Positions 29,562-39,224 of a stretch of 64,000 nt of DNA are shown here, piece after piece. Numbering within the stretch: position 1 is the stretch's first letter; each line of letters begins with the position of its first letter. The notes beneath the pieces are model-generated. The model did not search any database. It was given only the letters and a program-made list of their open reading frames with translations, and was not told where the DNA came from. This DNA is from an uncultured Pseudanabaenaceae cyanobacterium (GTDB lineage: Bacteria; Cyanobacteriota; Cyanobacteriia; PCC-9006; JAAUQQ01). The stretch covers positions 27,992-91,991 of the forward strand of contig CALLAT010000060.1 of the NCBI GenBank assembly GCA_938002085.1, read 5' to 3'. A program made the position numbers and the translations under genes.

Positions 29562-30716
29562 ATGTTTCTCACCTCTATTCACCTACGCCAGTTTCGTAAT
29601 TACGCCGAGCAGTCGGTGGCGTTTTCAGCACCCAAGACAATTTTGGTGGGGGAGAATGCCCAGGGCAAGTCAAATTTGCTCGAGGCGGTGGAGCTGATTT
29701 CAATCATGAAGTCCCATCGGAGTAGTCGCGATCGCGACCTAGTCCAGGACGGTCATCCCCAGGGCCAAATCACCGCCACCATCGACCATGGCCCCCCCGA
29801 GGCAACGGCTCCCATGGGCGTCCGCATGACCCTGCGAGCCAGCGGTCGACGCACCACAGTACTCAACGGCGAAACATTACGCCGCCAGCTCGATTTACTG
29901 GGGACGCTCAATACGGTTCAGTTTTCCAGTCTCGATCTAGAACTCGTGCGAGGTGGCCCGTCCCATCGGCGCGATTGGCTCAATGGCTTGCTCGTTCAGC
30001 TCGAACCGCTCTATGCCCATTTGCTTCAGCAGTATGGCAAGGTGCTGCGCCAGCGCAATGCTCTGCTGCGCAAGGCGGATAAAGATGAATCGGGCTTACC
30101 CATTCAGGACCTGTCGGCTTCCCTAGCGGTGTGGGATGCCCAGCTAGCAGCTTTGGGCACGCGCTTGATCCGCCGTCGTGCCCGGGCCTTGGAGCGCTTA
30201 ACCCCTTTGGCCCAGCATTGGCATGAGCAGATTAGCGGCAGCCGGGAAACATTGCGCATTTGCTATCGACCCAGCGTGGCGCGGGAGCAGCCGGAACAGT
30301 GGGATAGTCCGGAGCTGTTGCAGGCCAGTTTCTTGGAGAAGATTCACCAACGGGCGATCGCCGAACAAGTCAATGGCACCAGCCTCGTAGGCCCTCACAG
30401 GGACGAAGTGGACTTCCTGATCGACGAAACCCCGGCCCGCCAATACGGTTCCCAGGGGCAGCAGCGCACCCTGGTCTTATCCCTCAAATTGGCCGAGCTG
30501 ACCTTGATCGATGAAGTGATTGGCCAGCCACCGTTACTGCTGCTGGATGACGTTCTTGCAGAGCTTGATCTCAATCGCCAGAACCAACTGCTGGATGCGA
30601 TTCAAACTCGCTTTCAAACCTTGATTACGACCACTCACCTCAGTGCCTTTGATGCTCAATGGCTTAAGTCCTCGCAAATCCTGACCGTGGAAGCGGGCAA
30701 AATCATTACCCCTTGA
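29562..30716 (+). CDS. recF: DNA replication and repair protein RecF
   Basis: A 384-aa SMC-like ATPase that loads RecA at gaps with RecO and RecR. The start [17 protein letters not shown] is the family N-terminus, so the longer in-frame extension upstream is not used. Walker A is [15 protein letters not shown] (about residues 29-43), the ABC signature region has [16 protein letters not shown], and Walker B is [12 protein letters not shown]. Full length. It stands alone, not in a dnaA-dnaN-recF operon, as is usual in cyanobacteria. Confidence 0.95.
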   Translation: MFLTSIHLRQFRNYAEQSVAFSAPKTILVGENAQGKSNLLEAVELISIMKSHRSSRDRDLVQDGHPQGQITATIDHGPPEATAPMGVRMTLRASGRRTTVLNGETLRRQLDLLGTLNTVQFSSLDLELVRGGPSHRRDWLNGLLVQLEPLYAHLLQQYGKVLRQRNALLRKADKDESGLPIQDLSASLAVWDAQLAALGTRLIRRRARALERLTPLAQHWHEQISGSRETLRICYRPSVAREQPEQWDSPELLQASFLEKIHQRAIAEQVNGTSLVGPHRDEVDFLIDETPARQYGSQGQQRTLVLSLKLAELTLIDEVIGQPPLLLLDDVLAELDLNRQNQLLDAIQTRFQTLITTTHLSAFDAQWLKSSQILTVEAGKIITP

Positions 30717-30836
30717 GGAAGTCAACAATGGTGCAGGGATTCTGAGACAAGTTGCTCTCCCTTTCGCAGGCGCTAATGTGTAAAATCTTGCTTTATTATT
30801 AAGAAAGTAAACAATTTCTTTCGGAATATTTGCCTG

Positions 30837-31271
30837 ATGAAGCAACATTCGCAATCTGCTCAACGGGAACAAGAGTACGCTGCCTCCGTTGGGACTCACT
30901 GTATTTTGGAACTGTATGGTTGCCCTGCCACGGTTTTGAACGATGCTCAAAAAATTCAGCAAGCCCTGCGAGAAGCATCACGGGTTGCGAAATCAACATT
31001 ATTAGGTGAAATACACCATGCGTTTCAGCCCCATGGCGTGACTGCTTTGGCCCTATTGGCTGAATCCCATATCTCGGTCCATACCTGGCCTGAAAACGGT
31101 TATGCGGCTGTGGATGTGTTTACCTGCGGCGACCACACCATGCCAGAAAAGGCCTGTGTGTATTTGGCGGAGATTTTGGAAGCTGCGGACTATAGCCTTC
31201 AGACCGTGGCCCGTCGTCCACCTGCTGTTCCCCTAGCGAAGCAGGAGCCTTCGGTGATGGCTGTGGGATAA
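30837..31271 (+). CDS. speD: S-adenosylmethionine decarboxylase proenzyme
   Basis: A 144-aa proenzyme of the bacterial class 1b type that makes decarboxylated SAM for spermidine synthesis. The self-cleavage site is in LLAESHISVHTWPE: cleavage before Ser77 would generate the pyruvoyl group. The catalytic Cys lies in DVFTCGDH. The N-terminus before GTHCILELYGC is slightly longer than usual. A strong bidirectional terminator separates it from larE. Confidence 0.95.
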   Translation: MKQHSQSAQREQEYAASVGTHCILELYGCPATVLNDAQKIQQALREASRVAKSTLLGEIHHAFQPHGVTALALLAESHISVHTWPENGYAAVDVFTCGDHTMPEKACVYLAEILEAADYSLQTVARRPPAVPLAKQEPSVMAVG

Positions 31272-31311
31272 GTCCCGCTGTGATTGATGGGATGGCTACA
31301 TTCATAGATAC

Positions 31312-31350
31312 AGAGAAAGGCCGATGCTGCCACAGCATCGGCCTTTCTCT
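31312..31350. terminator. Bidirectional terminator between speD and larE
   Basis: Perfect 18-base arms (AGAGAAAGGCCGATGCTG and its complement) around a three-base loop. It lies between two convergent genes. Confidence 0.9.
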
Positions 31351-31357
31351 TGGGAGG

Positions 31358-32197
31358 TTAGGCGATCGCCGGTTCCTGCAATACCCGATTCAGCTTGCCG
31401 CTCTGAAAGCCTTCCAAGTCCAGCGTGACAAATAAAAAGCCATAGCTCTGGAACTGAGCGACTAGCTCTGGCAATGCCATCTCCCCCATAAATCGCTGAA
31501 TCTCTTTGGGGGGAAGTTCAATACGAGCGGTGTCCCCCTCGGAGCGGACTCGCATGGTTTGCCAGCCCTGCTGGCGCAGATACTGTTCTGCCTGGCCCAC
31601 TCTGCGCAGCTTTTCCACGGTAATTAGCTCGCCATAGGGAAAGCGAGAGGAGAGGCAGGGCTGGGCGGGTTTATTCCACCAGGGCAAGCCTAGCTTTTGG
31701 GAGAGTTCTCGCACTTCTAGTTTGCTTAATCCCACTTCGGCGAGGGGCGATCGCGCCCCCCTTTCCTTTGCGGCTTGAATGCCAGGCCGATAGTCCCGCA
31801 GGTCATCGGCGTTCACCCCATCCACCACATAGGGGTAGCCCCGCTCCAAGGCCATGGGCTTGAGGGTGTCATGGAGTTCGCTTTTACAGAAGTAGCAGCG
31901 ATTGATGGGGTTGCTGGTGTAGTTGGGATTCTCCATTTCCTGGGTATAGGTCAGCTCGTGGGGGACGCCCATCTCGGCAGCTTGGGTTTTGGCATCTTCC
32001 AAGTCTTCGGGCATGAGGGAGGGGGAGACTGCTGTGATAGCTAAGGCGCGATCGCCCAACACATCAAAGGCAATCTTGGCGACTAAAGTGCTGTCGATTC
32101 CACCGGAGTAAGCGATTAAGGCCTGCTCCATCTCGATGAAAATGGCTTGGAGGCGCTCATGCTTGGCATCGATTGCCGAGGGATTGCCATACTGCAT
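31358..32197 (-). CDS. larE: LarE-type ATP-dependent sacrificial sulfur transferase
   Basis: A 279-aa protein of the PP-loop ATPase family. The PP-loop is AYSGGIDSTLVAK (about residues 29-41). LarE donates sulfur to the pyridinium dithiocarboxylate precursor of the nickel pincer cofactor of lactate racemase. Cys181 in PAQPCLSSRFPYG corresponds to the sacrificial cysteine. A CxxC-like pair occurs in NRCYFCKSE, so it could instead be a form using an iron-sulfur cluster, as described for some LarE. No larA, larB or larC is in the window; many cyanobacteria carry this gene alone. Confidence 0.87.
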   Translation of the reverse strand: MQYGNPSAIDAKHERLQAIFIEMEQALIAYSGGIDSTLVAKIAFDVLGDRALAITAVSPSLMPEDLEDAKTQAAEMGVPHELTYTQEMENPNYTSNPINRCYFCKSELHDTLKPMALERGYPYVVDGVNADDLRDYRPGIQAAKERGARSPLAEVGLSKLEVRELSQKLGLPWWNKPAQPCLSSRFPYGELITVEKLRRVGQAEQYLRQQGWQTMRVRSEGDTARIELPPKEIQRFMGEMALPELVAQFQSYGFLFVTLDLEGFQSGKLNRVLQEPAIA

Positions 32198-32408
32198 CGG
32201 ATTGCTGTTCTCTCTGACTTCGACTGGATTGCTAGAAACCCATGGGAGGGACTTCAGACTTACTTTTCTAGGGTAGCGCCGTTGCTAAATCTTTATCCTT
32301 TCCCAGGGCTGGGCATTCTAAGTAAAGTCAGGAGCACTTGCCAGTTCAACGAGCCCAGGGTAACGAACCTACTCTACAAGATTGATCTGATCGGATCGTT
32401 AATGCTCA

Positions 32409-33395
32409 ATGCCTGTAAGCGCCTCTCCTTCTGCTCAATTTACGGTCGCGATTCGGGCCTATAACGCGGCTCAGCGTTTGCCTGCTTTACTCGCGGCGCT
32501 CCAGGCTCAGGTGGCAGTGGAACAGCTCGCCTGGGAAATTTTGATTGTCGATAATTGCAGTACCGACGGCACGGCTGAGCTGGTGGACCAGCTCCAAGCC
32601 GATTGGCCTGCAGGCTGTGCCTTGCGCTATTGCTTAGAGCCTCGCCAGGGGGCGGTGTTTGCCCGTCGCTGTGCAATGCAGCAGGCCCAGGGGGAATGGG
32701 TTGGATTTTTAGATGATGATAATTTGCCCAGGGCTGACTGGGTCGCAGCTTGCTACGCCTTTGGCTGTGACAATCCCCAGGCTGGTGCCTATGGCAGTCA
32801 GATCCATGGGGTGTTTGAAGTGGAACCACCGGAGCATTTTGAGCGCATTGCCCATTTCTTGCCGGTGATTGAGCGCGATCGGGCCGTGTGCTTTACCGAG
32901 GGCATCTATGCTCGCAAGAAGGTGCTTCCTCCTGGGGCTGGTTTGGTGATTCATCGGCGGGCCTGGCTGGAGAGCGTGCCTAACCGTCTCAATCTGCGAG
33001 GCCCCATTGCCCATGGTCTTGCTGCTAAGGGAGAGGATATTGAAGCTCTCTCCCATATGAAAAAAGCGGGCTGGGAGATTTGGTTTAATCCAGAAATGCA
33101 CATTGATCACCTCATTCCCCAATGGCGGTTTGAGCGGGATTATTTACTGCGCTTCTTCCGAGGCGTGGGCTTGGGGCGTTGCTTTACAAGGCTGCTAGAT
33201 GTCCCCCTGTGGCTGCGTCCTGCTGTGACGCTACTGTACTTCTGCAATGACTTGCGTAAGTGGTTCACCCATTGGCTCAGCCATGGTTCGGTGGTGAAAA
33301 CTGATGTGGTGGCGGCCTGTGAACAGGAAATGTTTCAAGCCAGCTTATTGAGCCCGCTGCATTATTACAGGGGGCGGCAATGGTGGACCTCGTGA
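32409..33395 (+). CDS. hpsE: Family 2 glycosyltransferase, HpsE-like
   Basis: A 328-aa GT-A fold glycosyltransferase. The nucleotide-sugar site shows VAIRAYNAAQRLPALL, the segment LIVDNCSTDGTAELV and the DxD-like FLDDDNLPRADWV. The C-terminal part has hydrophobic stretches that may associate with membrane. Length and N-terminal pattern fit HpsE of hormogonium polysaccharide synthesis, though other hps genes are not in the window and the name is by resemblance. The next gene starts 16 bases before its stop, so the two are cotranscribed. Confidence 0.78.
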   Translation: MPVSASPSAQFTVAIRAYNAAQRLPALLAALQAQVAVEQLAWEILIVDNCSTDGTAELVDQLQADWPAGCALRYCLEPRQGAVFARRCAMQQAQGEWVGFLDDDNLPRADWVAACYAFGCDNPQAGAYGSQIHGVFEVEPPEHFERIAHFLPVIERDRAVCFTEGIYARKKVLPPGAGLVIHRRAWLESVPNRLNLRGPIAHGLAAKGEDIEALSHMKKAGWEIWFNPEMHIDHLIPQWRFERDYLLRFFRGVGLGRCFTRLLDVPLWLRPAVTLLYFCNDLRKWFTHWLSHGSVVKTDVVAACEQEMFQASLLSPLHYYRGRQWWTS

Positions 33396-34621
33396 GCATC
33401 GGCAATCGCCGCAGGAAACAGGAGGGAGGTCCGTCTGGGCGATCGCCGATCTTGGTCTATCGCGATCGCCTCTTGCCCTATTCCGAAACCTTTATTCCTG
33501 CCCAGGTCAATGCCTTGAGCCGCTATCAGGCTCACTATGTGGGAACATCCCAAGAGGCTAAGGGCTGTGGGACCATGGCTGAAGGCGGATTTAGCCTGTT
33601 GGAGCACCATGCAAAATGGCCCCAGCTCAGTAAGACTGCATTTCGCCTGGCGGGGCTGATGCCTGGGTCGTTTCGCCGAGAATTACAGGGGCGATCGCCC
33701 CGGCTGATCCATGCCCATTTTGGACCCGATGGTGTTTTTGCCGGGGCGATCGCTCGTCAGTTGCAAATACCACTCATTGTCACCTTCCATGGCTACGATG
33801 CTGCCCTCAAGCTTTCACCAGAGCATTTAGTCGGGCCTAATCCCATCGCCCAAGCCCATCAGTTCCTGCGTCATCGGGGCACGTTTTACAAGCGCCGCTA
33901 TGTGGAACAGCGCCAGCAGCTCTTTGCCGAAGCGGCCCAGGTGATTGCCGTCTCGGACTGCATTCGAGAGCATTTACTGGCCCAGGGCTGTCCCGAAGAA
34001 AAAGTGCAGATTCACTACATCGGGATTGATCGCAGTCAGTTTGAGCCAGACCCCGCAATTCAGCGCCAGCCCATTGTGCTTTTTGTCGGGCGCTTAGTGG
34101 AGAAGAAAGGCTGTGGCCAGTTGCTCCAGGCCATGGCTGATGTGCAAAAGCATCAGCCTGGTGTGAAGACCATCATCATTGGCGATGGACCTTTGCGCGG
34201 CCAGTTGGAACAACAGGCGCAGCGCAGTGTAGAACGCGTCGAATTTTTGGGTGTTCAGCCCGCTGCGGTGGTGCGTCACTGGATGAACCAGGCCCAGCTG
34301 TTTTGCGTGCCGAGTCAGCGCACAGCCCAGCAGGATGTGGAGGGGTTGGGCATGGTCTTTGCGGAGGCTCAGGCCATGGGATTGCCGGTGGTGAGTTTTG
34401 CTTCTGGTGGCGTACCGGAAGTGGTTGACCCTGGCGTTACGGGGTTGTTGGTGCCGGAGGGTGATGGGGCGGCATTGGGCCAAGCCTTGCATTGCTTGCT
34501 GGGCGATGGAGCTTTGCGGGAGAAGATGGCGATCGCGGGACAACGCCACATTGCTCAGCGATTTGACATCGCCAAAAACACGCCGCTGTTGGAAGCCATC
34601 TATGACCGAGTTTTGGGCTAG
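33380..34621 (+). CDS. Family 4 glycosyltransferase
   Basis: A 413-aa GT-B glycosyltransferase. The N-terminal domain has the acceptor-side signature IHAHFGPDGVFAG. The C-terminal donor domain has VLFVGRLVEKKGCGQLLQAM and the EX7E motif region EGLGMVFAEAQAMGLPVV. The start overlaps hpsE by 16 bases, so both are likely to act on the same exopolysaccharide. Sugar specificity not evident. A palindrome-rich intergenic region follows. Confidence 0.88.
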   Translation: MVDLVSIGNRRRKQEGGPSGRSPILVYRDRLLPYSETFIPAQVNALSRYQAHYVGTSQEAKGCGTMAEGGFSLLEHHAKWPQLSKTAFRLAGLMPGSFRRELQGRSPRLIHAHFGPDGVFAGAIARQLQIPLIVTFHGYDAALKLSPEHLVGPNPIAQAHQFLRHRGTFYKRRYVEQRQQLFAEAAQVIAVSDCIREHLLAQGCPEEKVQIHYIGIDRSQFEPDPAIQRQPIVLFVGRLVEKKGCGQLLQAMADVQKHQPGVKTIIIGDGPLRGQLEQQAQRSVERVEFLGVQPAAVVRHWMNQAQLFCVPSQRTAQQDVEGLGMVFAEAQAMGLPVVSFASGGVPEVVDPGVTGLLVPEGDGAALGQALHCLLGDGALREKMAIAGQRHIAQRFDIAKNTPLLEAIYDRVLG

Positions 34622-34847
34622 GTTGCCTGCCCGAGTCGGGTAGATGCTAGACGCCGAGACTGTGCTTCTGCTGATTGTGGTTGGAGAGCTAGCTCCACTG
34701 CTACGCGACTGTCCGATCTTATTCACTGTCCGCTCTTGCCGCTGCCTGCTTTGATGGATGGAGCTCCATCTGTGCAAACCTGAGTTCGACGGCTCGCAAA
34801 AGCATTGGCGAAGCAAGCTAGGAACAAATTTCCAGCCTAAGAGCGAA

Positions 34848-35061
34848 AGCCCACTAAAGTGGGCTGCAACCCTCGCAGGTGGGCTGTTCAGTCCGTTTTA
34901 ACGGACTTGAGCTGTTAGCCGTGAACTTTAGCTCACGGCGGCAGAGCCAAGCCAGCCTTAAATTTTTCGAACTCAGGTTGTGCAAGGATTTCAGCTGGCT
35001 TGAGTCAGCTTTTGCTTTGAGCTGTGGACTTAGCTCCAAAGCCTCTAGGCCACCACCATTT
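34848..35061. repeat. Cluster of short palindromes
   Basis: The 560-base gap between the two convergent glycosyltransferase genes holds successive small palindromes: AGCCCAC-TAAA-GTGGGCT (34848-34865), AGTCCGT-TTTA-ACGGACT (34890-34907) and GCCGTGA-8-TCACGGC (34918-34939), then weaker GAGCT/AGCTC and AGCTG/CAGCT hairpins to about 35050. Loops share a TTTA/TAAA core. No gene is present. This resembles REP-like or non-autonomous mobile palindromes of cyanobacteria. Confidence 0.7.
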
Positions 35062-35182
35062 TGGCTAGCTGCCGAACTCAGGTTTTGTGGCTAACTAACC
35101 GTCTGGGGTGATGGCTGGCTTTGGTGATGGCTTGGTGTCTTGCGATCGCAGACTTTCTCCCACCCCAATTAGCCCGAGAACA

Positions 35183-37642
35183 TTAGCCCGAAAACTTCGC
35201 CTTCAACATCCAGCTCCGTAATTCAGGGAAGTTGGTCAGCAAGATATCCAGGTTCGCCTTGGTGTGGTCGGCTTTAAACGTGCGGGAAAGGGGAAAGCGT
35301 GCCAGTAGCGTCCGAGCCGTTTCCTGATCGCCATAGCTGGCAAACCTTCGCGCCGTCATGATGGCCACCTGGGCCAAGTAGCGCTCTAAAAACAGCGCAT
35401 ATTCTTCAGGGCAGCTACGGCGTAGAGCTTCCGGCTGGCTCAAAATGGGATTGATCGGAGCCTGACGGTTCCAAATGCCCAGGGCAGAACATTCCGTGTG
35501 ATACCACATCAAGGCTGTGGGGTTGCGGTAAATGGAATAGCGCAGCTGGGCTTGCAGCCAAAAGTACGTGTCTTCGCCATAGGTGCAGCCCACTTGGGAG
35601 TAGAAGCCCCCCAATTCGTCGAAGCCGTTGCGGCGGATGACGGTCGCCCCAGAGAATACGAAGTCCACTGTGGGTTTCATCACCTGGGGAGATAAATCGA
35701 GCGGAAGTCGCCAAGGACCGGGCTGGATGCCCAAGAGCTTAAAGCGTTTGTTGAGGTTGCTTTTTTCCTCCCCCCGGAATTGTCCAAAGGCGGCCAAGAT
35801 ACAGTCTGGATGCTTCGTTAAAGCTTGGGTGGCTTCAGCCAGAAAGTTTGGCATCCATTCGTCATCTGCATCTAAAAAGGCCAACAGGGCAGCAGTGGAT
35901 TTCGCTGCGCCTCGGTTGCGGGCGGCACCTGGCCCGGCTTGATCTTGCTGGATCAGCTGGCAGTGGATTTGGGCCTCGTTTAGATGGGGCTGATGCTCCT
36001 TGAGCCAAGACTCTACGACGGTGAAACTGTCGTCTTTTGAGCCATCATCCACCACGATGATTTCGCTGGGTGGCTGGGTTTGATTTAGGACCGATGTGAG
36101 GGTGCGGGCAATAAAAGCTGCTTTGTTATGCAGCGGAATAATGACTGCGATTCGATTACTCGTTTCCTCGTTGAGCTTGTCTGCGATCGCCAGCCCAGAA
36201 GCATGTTCACTATGTTCAGCCGAAATTGGAGTGATGGCTGATGAGTCCGGGCGACTATCTGGCGCGATCGCGACTGCTTCGCTCGGGACCGACCCAGACC
36301 GACCCAGAACCTGCTGAATTTTCGCTGTGGCAGCAGACCAGGAATAAGTGGAGTGAACCAGTTGGGATGCGCCTTCGGTCAACTGTTGCTGTAGGTCTGA
36401 GCTGGACAACAGCTGAGCGATCGCAGTGACCATATCATCCACTTCGTCCCGCAGTAGCAAATGCTGACCATCGATGACGGTGAGGCCTTCTGCCGCCTTA
36501 TAAGTGCTGATGACCGGGAGCTTTGCAGCAAAAGCCTCCAGCAATTTAAGGCGGGTGCCGCTACCCTGGCGCAATGGCACGACCATGACATCAGCCGCTT
36601 GCAGATAGGGCTCGACCGCCTCCACTTGGCCCGTGACCACAATATTGGGATTGGCTTGCGCTGCCGCTTCCATCCAGGGCTTGGGTCCGCGACCCACCAG
36701 CATCAGTTGGGCCGTGGGATGACATTGCTGGAGTTTGGGATAGACCTGCTCAATTAAAATGCGAGCGGCTTCCTCATTGGGCTCATAGCCAAAGCTACCG
36801 AGGAAGAGGATTTGGGGAGCTTTGGATGTTTCAATTTGCTCCTGGGTCTGTCCCTTCAGAAGCTGGGCTGGGCCGGATTGTGCGGGAGTCGGAGCCCCAT
36901 AGTTCTCCACATCGACGCAGTTGGGGATGACTTTAATTTTGGGGCGCAGTGCTTGCTGGGTTGGAGTCTTGAGGTACAGCGATGCCATGGCAGCCGCATC
37001 GGTCTCGCTACAGACCCAGACTTGATCGACCTGGCTGAGGGCCATACGCTCCATTCGACCTACGCTGCGGGCATTGAGCGCTAGGTCAATCTTCTCCTTT
37101 AGGGATGCAGGCTGTTTACTTTGGTATCGATCCTGAGCTAGCAGCGCTTCAACATTGTGGTTGTCGAGGATGACTTGGCAGCCTGGATGGCGATCGCGGT
37201 AGGCCAGGGCAATGGGCAAGTAGGGAAACAGCCACAGCTCAGCCAGCAGAATCAGCTCTGGTTGGACCTGATCCAAAAACTGCTCAAACTTCCGGGCATG
37301 GTGAGCTGTGTGAATCCAGTCAGTGTAGTACTGGCCCTGGGGACGCAGCCAGCGGAGACGATTGCGAAGCTTTTCCTGGGGCGATCGCTGGGGCTGATTA
37401 AGGTCGCAATGTTGCCAATGGGCCAAGCCACCATAGCTCTCCAACTTTTGTTCTCCCTTATACAGGGAAAACAAAGACACCGAACCCAGCTTTTTGAGGG
37501 CTTCTAGATTCTGAAGATTTCGCAGCGGAGACCCCCCCAGGGCCGGATAGGGCTGAGAACGAATGCAAACCAGCGAATTCAAGGGCTGGCCATGGGAGCT
37601 TTGGAGGCCTGTGTCAGTTAACTGCTGTGAAAGTAGATTCAA
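35183..37642 (-). CDS. Bifunctional glycosyltransferase (GT4-GT2 fusion)
   Basis: An 819-aa fusion of two glycosyltransferases. Residues about 22-450 are a GT-B enzyme with ILDNHNVEALLAQDRYQ, QILFLGSFGYEPNEEAARIL and VVPLRQGSGTRLKLLEAFA, the donor-site region. A linker follows (about 450-500). Residues about 505-819 are a GT-A family 2 enzyme with AVIIPLHNKAAFIARTL, EIIVVDDGSKDDS and the DxD in LLAFLDADDEWMPNF. Two transferases in one chain suggest consecutive sugar additions to one glycan. It lies in the glycan cluster, divergent from the next GT4 gene. Confidence 0.88.
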   Translation of the reverse strand: MNLLSQQLTDTGLQSSHGQPLNSLVCIRSQPYPALGGSPLRNLQNLEALKKLGSVSLFSLYKGEQKLESYGGLAHWQHCDLNQPQRSPQEKLRNRLRWLRPQGQYYTDWIHTAHHARKFEQFLDQVQPELILLAELWLFPYLPIALAYRDRHPGCQVILDNHNVEALLAQDRYQSKQPASLKEKIDLALNARSVGRMERMALSQVDQVWVCSETDAAAMASLYLKTPTQQALRPKIKVIPNCVDVENYGAPTPAQSGPAQLLKGQTQEQIETSKAPQILFLGSFGYEPNEEAARILIEQVYPKLQQCHPTAQLMLVGRGPKPWMEAAAQANPNIVVTGQVEAVEPYLQAADVMVVPLRQGSGTRLKLLEAFAAKLPVISTYKAAEGLTVIDGQHLLLRDEVDDMVTAIAQLLSSSDLQQQLTEGASQLVHSTYSWSAATAKIQQVLGRSGSVPSEAVAIAPDSRPDSSAITPISAEHSEHASGLAIADKLNEETSNRIAVIIPLHNKAAFIARTLTSVLNQTQPPSEIIVVDDGSKDDSFTVVESWLKEHQPHLNEAQIHCQLIQQDQAGPGAARNRGAAKSTAALLAFLDADDEWMPNFLAEATQALTKHPDCILAAFGQFRGEEKSNLNKRFKLLGIQPGPWRLPLDLSPQVMKPTVDFVFSGATVIRRNGFDELGGFYSQVGCTYGEDTYFWLQAQLRYSIYRNPTALMWYHTECSALGIWNRQAPINPILSQPEALRRSCPEEYALFLERYLAQVAIMTARRFASYGDQETARTLLARFPLSRTFKADHTKANLDILLTNFPELRSWMLKAKFSG

Positions 37643-37887
37643 GGTTTATGGGGGAGCGTATCGATGAATTAGAGATGGCTAGTGCTCAAACGAGTCGTCT
37701 CTCATCGCTTTACTGGTAGCTCTCGTATGCTGAACCCTCATTATTAAGATGCCCATTAACTTCGGCTTTTGTCCCAATGGAAGCGATTCGGGATGAATGT
37801 TATAAGTGAGGCATCTAGCCCTGGTAGAACTACTCGATTCGCTGTGTCCCTATGGCATTCGTGGATCCTCGCTTTGTTGGTTTTTTT

Positions 37888-39120
37888 ATGCATATCGGTT
37901 ATCTCCAGCTTTCGCCTCCCCAAGACCATGAGAGTGGCCTTGCTCGATATGGCCGTTACATTGCCCAAGCTGTCCAGCAGCGACCCCAGCTAGAGACTCG
38001 GGAAATTGTGTTGGAACTAAGCGATCAAAAAGACTTCCGACCTGACCTTAAAAAGGCATTAAAAACATTTCAAGATTGTGAGGTTCTCCACGTCCAATAC
38101 AGTAAGTATGTGGGGCTAACAGGGTGGAAAAAACTTGATCTACTGAAGAAGATTCGCCAGGGATTTAAGGGCAAGCTCTGCATTACGCTGCATGATGTTT
38201 ATTCCGATCTGTATCCAGCCTATGGTTTACAAGAGGCTTGGGGATTCGAGAATAAAAGATTGCGGGGATTCTCTAAAAATAAATCCTTAGCCCTGCGCAG
38301 TACGGCAATTTACCTCTGGCAGAACTACTTGGCGGATAAGGCGATTATGCAGTGGCTTTTGTCCCATTGTGAACAGCTGATTGTCTGTAATAAGACCGAA
38401 GCAGAGCGGCTTCAGCACTTTGAAGGCGCTGAGAAAATAACTGTTATTCCCCATTTTGTAGAGTCGCGATCGCAGATTCATTCTCCTACTGAAGCGAAAG
38501 CTGCTTTGGGCTTTGGCCCTGAAAAAATTATTACCCTGCAAGGCTTTATCTATCGTTCCAAAGGTCATGCCACGCTATTGAATGCCCTTAGCCTTCTACC
38601 CGAAGACTACAAGGTCATTTTTGCCGGAGGTATGGCTCCCAATCAAGATGCCTTTAAACGAGAACTCGATTTAAAAATCAAGCAGTTGAGATTGGGCGAT
38701 CGCGTCACCATTACAGGTTACTTGTCTGAAGCGGACCTTGAGCTTCACCTTGCCGCAACGGATTTAGCAGTCTGTCCATTCCAAATTGCTTCTGCCTCGG
38801 GCTCCCTCTCCACTTGGATCTCCATGGAGCGACCCATTCTCGCCTATGCATTGCCTCAGATTGAGGAATTGAATGGGTTAGTTCCAGAGGCTATTTCTGT
38901 CTTTTCTGATTACAGTCCAGATGCTTTAGCTAAGGAAATTCGAACTTGTTTTGAGCATGGCATTGCTTCGATAGAAGTTGCCTCTGCTTCGCCTTTGCAA
39001 AAGCTCAAAGAGAGACTCTCTCTCTCTCGCATTGCCCAGGAGCACCTGGCTGTGTACAGCGGTGAGGACTATCTTCCTGCAGCTTCTCCCCTCAAAGAAT
39101 TGGCTTCTTCCACTTCGTAA
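37888..39120 (+). CDS. Family 4 glycosyltransferase
   Basis: A 410-aa GT-B glycosyltransferase, start chosen at MHIGYLQLSPP because this is where family similarity begins; an ATG 12 codons earlier is possible. The N-terminal half has the GLARYGRYIAQA helix and LCITLHDVYSDLYPAY. The C-terminal donor domain has IITLQGFIYRSKGHATLL and VCPFQIASASGSLSTWISM. Base composition is somewhat AT-richer than its neighbours, which may reflect separate acquisition. Sugar specificity unknown. Confidence 0.83.
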   Translation: MHIGYLQLSPPQDHESGLARYGRYIAQAVQQRPQLETREIVLELSDQKDFRPDLKKALKTFQDCEVLHVQYSKYVGLTGWKKLDLLKKIRQGFKGKLCITLHDVYSDLYPAYGLQEAWGFENKRLRGFSKNKSLALRSTAIYLWQNYLADKAIMQWLLSHCEQLIVCNKTEAERLQHFEGAEKITVIPHFVESRSQIHSPTEAKAALGFGPEKIITLQGFIYRSKGHATLLNALSLLPEDYKVIFAGGMAPNQDAFKRELDLKIKQLRLGDRVTITGYLSEADLELHLAATDLAVCPFQIASASGSLSTWISMERPILAYALPQIEELNGLVPEAISVFSDYSPDALAKEIRTCFEHGIASIEVASASPLQKLKERLSLSRIAQEHLAVYSGEDYLPAASPLKELASSTS

Positions 39121-39224
39121 GTCGAGAGAGTCGTTGCATTCTTTGTGATGAACCTGTCCCATTCTGGCTGTTGGATGGATGCCAGAATATCCCGCAATGG
39201 CTAGAGCGGAAATCCCTGATTCTG

